In this document: in pieces, positions 60,475 through 64,000 of the stretch
Layout of the letters: each line of letters begins with the position of its first letter
Position numbering within the stretch: position 1 is the first letter of the stretch
From: JAFGNV01 sp964612485
GTDB lineage: Bacteria; Chloroflexota; Anaerolineae; 4572-78; J111
Assembly: GCA_964612485.1 (NCBI GenBank)
Contig: CAZTFF010000022.1
Location: 29,728 to 93,727, forward strand
Direction: 5' to 3'
DNA length: 64,000 bases
Translations under genes and position numbers: made by a program
The notes under the pieces: generated by a model
The model's database searches: none
The model's input: the letters and a program-made list of their open reading frames with translations, nothing else
What the model was told of the DNA's origin: nothing

Positions 60475-62181
60475 GTGTCTGGAGAAACCGTGTTGGCGGT
60501 TGATGATCGTGAAGATAGTCTGAGATTTTTACAAGAGTATGTCTTGGAACCCAACGGCTACCAGATGATTGAGGCCCAAAATGGCGTACAGGCCCTGGAG
60601 ATCATTCAGCAGCAAGCGGTTGATCTGATCATCTCTGATTTGGTGATGCCCCAAATGGGCGGGTTGGAACTGCTGGAAACTATGCGGGAGAAGGGTTTGG
60701 AAATCCCGGCCATTTTGATGACGTTTCACGGCTCCGAGGGAACCGCTGTGCGCGCGTTTCGGCTGGGCGCGCGAGACTACATTATCAAACCCTTTGCCAT
60801 CGATGAGATGCTCAACGCCATCGACCGCGCCCTGACCGAATCCCGGCTGCGGCAAGAGCGCGACCGCCTGACGCAGACCGTTTTAAAAGTCAACCAGCAG
60901 TTGGAGAGCCGCGTTCAGGAAATGCGTTTTTTGTACGGCATTGGCCGCTCCGTTACGTCAATTAGAAACCTGGAAGAAATACTGAACCGTATTGTTGAAG
61001 CCGCCGTCTATCTCACCGAGGCGGACGAAGGCTCGTTGATGCTGGTGGACCCCGCCTCCGGCGAGTTGTACCTGCGCGCCGCCCGGGGTATGGGAGAAAA
61101 GAGCGCCAAGAGTTTCCGCATGAAAATCGACGACAGCATCGCCGGGCAGGTGGTGCGCACCGGACGTCCGGTGATGATCGGCGGCATTAACGAGGATGAC
61201 TCTTTTAAGCTGACCACCGGCTATTTTGTCAAGTCCTTGCTCAACGTGCCGTTGAAGGCCGGCGGGCGAGTGATTGGCGTGCTGGCCGTCAACAACAAGA
61301 TTACGCTGCAATCCTTTACCGACAGCCATCTCAATTTGTTGATGGCCCTGGCCGATTACGCCAGCATTGCCATTCAAAACGCGCAGTTGTTTGCCAAACT
61401 TAGTTCAGATGCCGATCAAGCCAAGCAGTCCAGCCGGGAATATGAAAAAGTGGCCGAAGAACGCACCGCCGAACTGGAAGAGGCCAACCGGCAACTGCTC
61501 CGCACCGAAAAGCTGTCGGCGATGGGCTATATGGCCGCGGGCGTGGCCCAGGAACTCAGCGCGCCCATCAACGGCATTCTGGATAATGTTCACCAACTGG
61601 CCCGGCGGATCGAGCGGAATCAGGATAATATCCGTTTGCTGACCGCGCTGCGCGATGGGGCGCTGCGCTGCCGCAATATTGCGCAAAGCCTGCTTGATTT
61701 TTCCGGCGAGCGAACGTCCGCGCTTCAGGAAGCGAACTTGAATGACATCATAGAGGCGGCCTGGACTAAATTCAATAATGAAGATCAGGCTGGTGAAGCC
61801 ATAGAATTTGTGCGGGGTTTTGATCCGCAATTGCCCATCACTCAGCTTGACGCCCAACAGATCGAACAGGCGTTGTACTATCTTATTCGTAATGCCGCCC
61901 AGGCCATGGCTGAAAGAGGCACGCTGCGCGTTACCACGCGGGCCGTTGGATCAGAAATTCAGATCATTGTCAGCGATACCGGCTCCGGTCTTTCGCCCCA
62001 AAATCTGCGCCACATTTTTGACCCTTTCTACAAAACAGGCGATCAAACGTTTGGCATGGAACTCTCCATCAGTTACGCTATTATCAAACGGCACCAGGGC
62101 AATATCGAGGTGGAAAGCGCGGTGGGGGAAGGTACTTCGTTTACCATTCATCTTCCCCGCAATGTGGCGTCAGAAGATTGA
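60475..62181 (+). CDS. Response regulator-GAF-histidine kinase fusion with degenerate kinase
   Basis: A 568-residue cytoplasmic protein. The receiver domain (1-125) has its phospho-acceptor at Asp55 (LIISDLVMPQMGG) and Lys in DYIIKPF. A coiled coil leads to a GAF domain (about 150-300). The HisKA-like helix reads GVAQELSAPINGI, with Gln359 where the phospho-accepting His should be. The HATPase part keeps the N-box (LIRNAAQAM) and G1 (DTGSGLS), but the G2 loop is FGMELS in place of GxGLGLS. It is therefore probably a signalling pseudokinase that responds to phosphorylation of its own receiver. The start is GTG 60475 behind AAAGGAG. Confidence 0.9.
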   Translation: MSGETVLAVDDREDSLRFLQEYVLEPNGYQMIEAQNGVQALEIIQQQAVDLIISDLVMPQMGGLELLETMREKGLEIPAILMTFHGSEGTAVRAFRLGARDYIIKPFAIDEMLNAIDRALTESRLRQERDRLTQTVLKVNQQLESRVQEMRFLYGIGRSVTSIRNLEEILNRIVEAAVYLTEADEGSLMLVDPASGELYLRAARGMGEKSAKSFRMKIDDSIAGQVVRTGRPVMIGGINEDDSFKLTTGYFVKSLLNVPLKAGGRVIGVLAVNNKITLQSFTDSHLNLLMALADYASIAIQNAQLFAKLSSDADQAKQSSREYEKVAEERTAELEEANRQLLRTEKLSAMGYMAAGVAQELSAPINGILDNVHQLARRIERNQDNIRLLTALRDGALRCRNIAQSLLDFSGERTSALQEANLNDIIEAAWTKFNNEDQAGEAIEFVRGFDPQLPITQLDAQQIEQALYYLIRNAAQAMAERGTLRVTTRAVGSEIQIIVSDTGSGLSPQNLRHIFDPFYKTGDQTFGMELSISYAIIKRHQGNIEVESAVGEGTSFTIHLPRNVASED

Positions 62182-62242
62182 CGACTATTTGACACCCTCA
62201 CCAGATGTGTTATATTTCTCCCTATCCATACCATCCATGCGT

Positions 62243-62319
62243 TCCGGGCAACTGGCGAGACCGTGGAACCAACCACAAGGAAGCCCGGAGCAGCCCACAA
62301 GAGCCGCTCGTCTGGGCTG
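62243..62319 (+). promoter_or_regulatory. ZTP (pfl-motif) riboswitch upstream of glyA
   Basis: Stem P1 is TCCGGGC (62243-62249) with GCCCGGA (62283-62289). It encloses the conserved AACTGGCG and a GTGG/CCAC stem (62263-62266 with 62273-62276). A linker then leads to CAGCCCA (62291-62297) paired with TGGGCTG (62313-62319), around the conserved GCCGCTCGTCTGGGC. This is the pfl/ZTP arrangement known to sense ZTP/ZMP, a sign of 10-formyl-tetrahydrofolate shortage, and to switch on one-carbon genes including glyA. A terminator overlaps its 3-prime end, so ligand binding should permit read-through. Confidence 0.85.
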
Positions 62320-62349
62320 GGCACCGTGCAGTAGCCGGTGTCTTTTTTA
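62320..62349 (+). terminator. Riboswitch expression-platform terminator
   Basis: GGCACCG pairs with CGGTGTC (one G-U) and is followed by TTTTTT. The left arm adjoins the TGGGCTG arm of the riboswitch, the arrangement of a transcriptional on-switch. glyA begins 26 bp later. Confidence 0.8.
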
Positions 62350-62374
62350 TTGCAGCGCATCTAAAGGAGTCGCC

Positions 62375-63688
62375 ATGACCGATATTGTTTTTGATCTCAT
62401 TAATCAGGAAGAACAGCGTCAAAAAGAGAAAATTGGCCTGATCCCCTCGGAAAACCACAGCTCGCCCGATGTTTCGGCGGTCTTATCCTCCTGCCTGTCC
62501 AGCAAATATTCCGAGGGCTATTCGGGCCGGCGGTATTACGAAGGCAATCAATTGATCGACAAGCTGGAAACCCTGGCCATCGACCGGCTCAAAGAACTGT
62601 TTGGCGTGCCCTACGCCAATGTGCAGGCTTACTCCGGTTCTCCGGCCAATTCAGCCATTTTGTTTGCCCTGCTGGAACCGGGCGATACCTTGATGGGGCT
62701 GAAGCTCGGTGCCGGCGGCCACCTGACCCACGGCCATCCCAACGTGACCTTCTCCGGTAAATATTTCAACTCGGTGCAGTACGGCCTGGATGAGAACGCC
62801 CGTATTGATTTTGACAAGTTACTGGCCCTGGCCCGGGAACACCAACCTAAATTGATCATCGCCGGCACCACTTCTTATCCGTTTACGCTTGAATTTGCCA
62901 GATTCCGCGAGGTGGCCGACGCTGTAAACGCCTGGCTGGTGGCCGACATCTCCCACATCACCGGCCTGGTGATCGGCGATGCGCATCCCTCGCCGGTGCC
63001 GCACGTGGACGTGGTGATGACCACCACCCACAAAACCCTGCGCGGCCCGCGCGGCGCGGCCATTTTAGTGACCGAACGCGCTTTGGAAAAAGACCCCAAA
63101 CTGGGCCGGGCCATCGACAGCGCCATTATTCCCGGCTTACAGGGCGGCCCACACAACGCCACCACCGCCGGCATTGCCATTGCCGCCGCAGAAGCGGCCC
63201 GGCCCGAGTTCAAAACCTATGCCCAACAGGTTCGCAAAAACGCCGATGTGCTGGCCGAGACGTTGATGAACGAGGGCGTCAAACTGGTGGGCGACGGCAC
63301 CGAAAACCATCTGATGGTGATCGATCTCACCTCTTTCAGCGAGGGTCTGGGCACCCAGGTAGCCTACGCCATGGACGTAGCCGGGATGTACGCCAACCGC
63401 AACGCCATCCCCAACGAGCCGTGCTCGCCGTTTTACCCCTCCGGCGTACGCCTGGGCACCCCCCTGGCGACCACGCGGGGCATGAAAGAGGCTGAAATGG
63501 AAAAGATCGGTAAGTGGATCGCTCGCGTCATCGACATTGTTAAAGATGAAACGCTGCCCGCCGAAAAATCGGAGCGAGCGCTGTTTGTGCGAGCCTTCAA
63601 ACAGAAGGCTCAAGATAATGGCGATTTGCTGGCTATCCGGGACGAAGTGAAGGCGGTGGCCGGGCAATTCCCGTTGTTTACGTGGTAA
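62375..63688 (+). CDS. glyA: Serine hydroxymethyltransferase
   Basis: A 437-residue PLP enzyme converting serine and tetrahydrofolate to glycine and 5,10-methylene-tetrahydrofolate. Motifs are IGLIPSENHSSPDV (IASENY in E. coli), SSKYSEGYSGRRYYEG, SGSPANSAILFALL, GGHLTHGHP and the PLP lysine in TTTHKTLRGPRGA. Length is slightly above the usual 415-420 and the sequence is divergent from the E. coli type, but catalytic positions are present. ATG 62375 follows AAAGGAG; the same frame stays open far upstream through the histidine kinase gene and the riboswitch but is not the gene. Expression is controlled by the ZTP riboswitch. Confidence 0.95.
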   Translation: MTDIVFDLINQEEQRQKEKIGLIPSENHSSPDVSAVLSSCLSSKYSEGYSGRRYYEGNQLIDKLETLAIDRLKELFGVPYANVQAYSGSPANSAILFALLEPGDTLMGLKLGAGGHLTHGHPNVTFSGKYFNSVQYGLDENARIDFDKLLALAREHQPKLIIAGTTSYPFTLEFARFREVADAVNAWLVADISHITGLVIGDAHPSPVPHVDVVMTTTHKTLRGPRGAAILVTERALEKDPKLGRAIDSAIIPGLQGGPHNATTAGIAIAAAEAARPEFKTYAQQVRKNADVLAETLMNEGVKLVGDGTENHLMVIDLTSFSEGLGTQVAYAMDVAGMYANRNAIPNEPCSPFYPSGVRLGTPLATTRGMKEAEMEKIGKWIARVIDIVKDETLPAEKSERALFVRAFKQKAQDNGDLLAIRDEVKAVAGQFPLFTW

Positions 63689-63720
63689 CGGTAAAAGAGA
63701 AGATGTTTTTTACCACCCCA

Positions 63721-63868
63721 AGACTTACGCATGTCATTCTGAACGAAGCTTGGAAGCAAAGCGGCTGAAGCGGAGTGAAGAATCCCTCGGAATTTTACTG
63801 GCAAGACACCGTTTCAGGGATTTTTCGCTCCCTTTGGTCGCTCAAAATGACATGTTTGCATAAGTCCT
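63721..63868. mobile_element. MITE-like element, copy 2
   Basis: A 148-bp element matching 48764-48909 over its whole length with only scattered differences. The terminal inverted repeats are ACTTACGCATGTCATT at the left and, on the complement, ACTTATGCAAACATGTCATT at the right. It lies 33 bp after the glyA stop and before the glyA terminator, so it was probably inserted into the glyA 3-prime untranslated region. Confidence 0.8.
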
Positions 63869-63902
63869 ATACCCTTAAAGTGAATATTTAAACAAGCCAA
63901 CG

Positions 63903-63937
63903 GGCCACACCCAACAAAGGGTGTGGCCTGCTTTCTT
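63903..63937 (+). terminator. Intrinsic terminator of glyA
   Basis: GGCCACACCC (63903-63912) and GGGTGTGGCC (63919-63928) form a perfect 10-bp stem with a 6-nt loop, followed by TGCTTTCTT. It is 214 bp past the glyA stop because the MITE lies between them. Confidence 0.85.
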
Positions 63938-64000
63938 CTCAGTTATGACTCGACTTTTGCTTTACATAATGTACATTAAAAATAGCAGATATAGACAGTC

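Noticed and set aside
61808..62374. A 189-codon extension upstream of GlyA in the same frame
   Set aside because: It overlaps the histidine kinase gene in another frame and runs through the riboswitch and terminator. GlyA homologues start at the chosen ATG.
1..64000. Search for tRNA, rRNA, CRISPR arrays, prophage or integrase genes
   Set aside because: No T-arm-like GGTTCGAATCC with cloverleaf, no regularly spaced repeats, and no recombinase or phage structural gene was seen. The sugar locus therefore has no visible mobile-island hallmarks.

Overview
The window looks like a chromosomal segment of a Chloroflexota (Anaerolineae-like) bacterium. This is an inference from gene content and style: GC-rich coding with AT-rich promoters, surface proteins with Thr-Pro-Thr-Pro repeats, a short four-cysteine N-terminal module, a HTH-TM-TPR protein, a fused GldF/GldG-type permease with a DUF4340 partner, and GTG/TTG starts in operons. 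No rRNA, tRNA or CRISPR array was seen.

Region 1 (1-38.9 kb) is a very large carbohydrate-catabolism locus, almost entirely on the + strand. At the left edge a lipoyl-domain (E2) gene reads out of the window on the - strand. The + strand then carries: a LacI regulator; a split transketolase in reversed order; a ribokinase-type kinase; two RpiB-type isomerases; a SorC regulator; a SAF-domain oxidoreductase; a zinc dehydrogenase; a protein of unknown function; an L-fucose/L-arabinose isomerase-family protein; a CUT1 sugar transporter (lipoprotein plus two permeases, no ATPase); a divergent GroEL-like chaperonin coupled to a beta-propeller protein and a zinc-ribbon protein; further dehydrogenases, a TIM-barrel isomerase, a SIS isomerase, an FGGY kinase, an aldo/keto reductase and a class II aldolase; an ApnL-type D-apionate lactonase; a GHMP kinase, a cyclase-family hydrolase and an RPE-like protein; two ApsD-like Gfo/Idh/MocA dehydrogenases, a hydroxyacid dehydrogenase, two SDRs and two more zinc dehydrogenases; and finally DeoR and SorC regulators. 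ApsD-like plus ApnL-like genes suggest oxidative use of the branched pentose D-apiose or a related sugar. The kinases, isomerases, aldolase and transketolase would carry the products to central metabolism. The locus is bracketed by paralogous SorC regulators. A 27-bp operator overlapping the -35 box is shared by the first SorC gene and the E2 gene.

Region 2 (38.9-46 kb, - strand) holds a fragment of an AlkZ/YcaQ-like winged-helix protein, an HtrA-type protease, a perfect REP-like palindrome, and an ABC export-type module (DUF4340 protein, fused permease/GldG protein, ATPase) preceded by a candidate small RNA or attenuated leader.

Region 3 (46-64 kb) carries cell-surface and housekeeping genes: a TolB-like repeat protein, an exopolysaccharide set (Wzz/BY-kinase, O-antigen ligase-type polymerase, GT4 glycosyltransferase, nucleotide-sugar epimerase), a Pro/Gln-rich TPR protein, a leaderless HTH-TPR gene, a VanW-family protein, a response regulator/GAF/degenerate histidine kinase fusion, and glyA under a ZTP (pfl) riboswitch. 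Two copies of a ~147-bp MITE-like element lie just upstream of the Wzz/BY-kinase gene and between glyA and its terminator.
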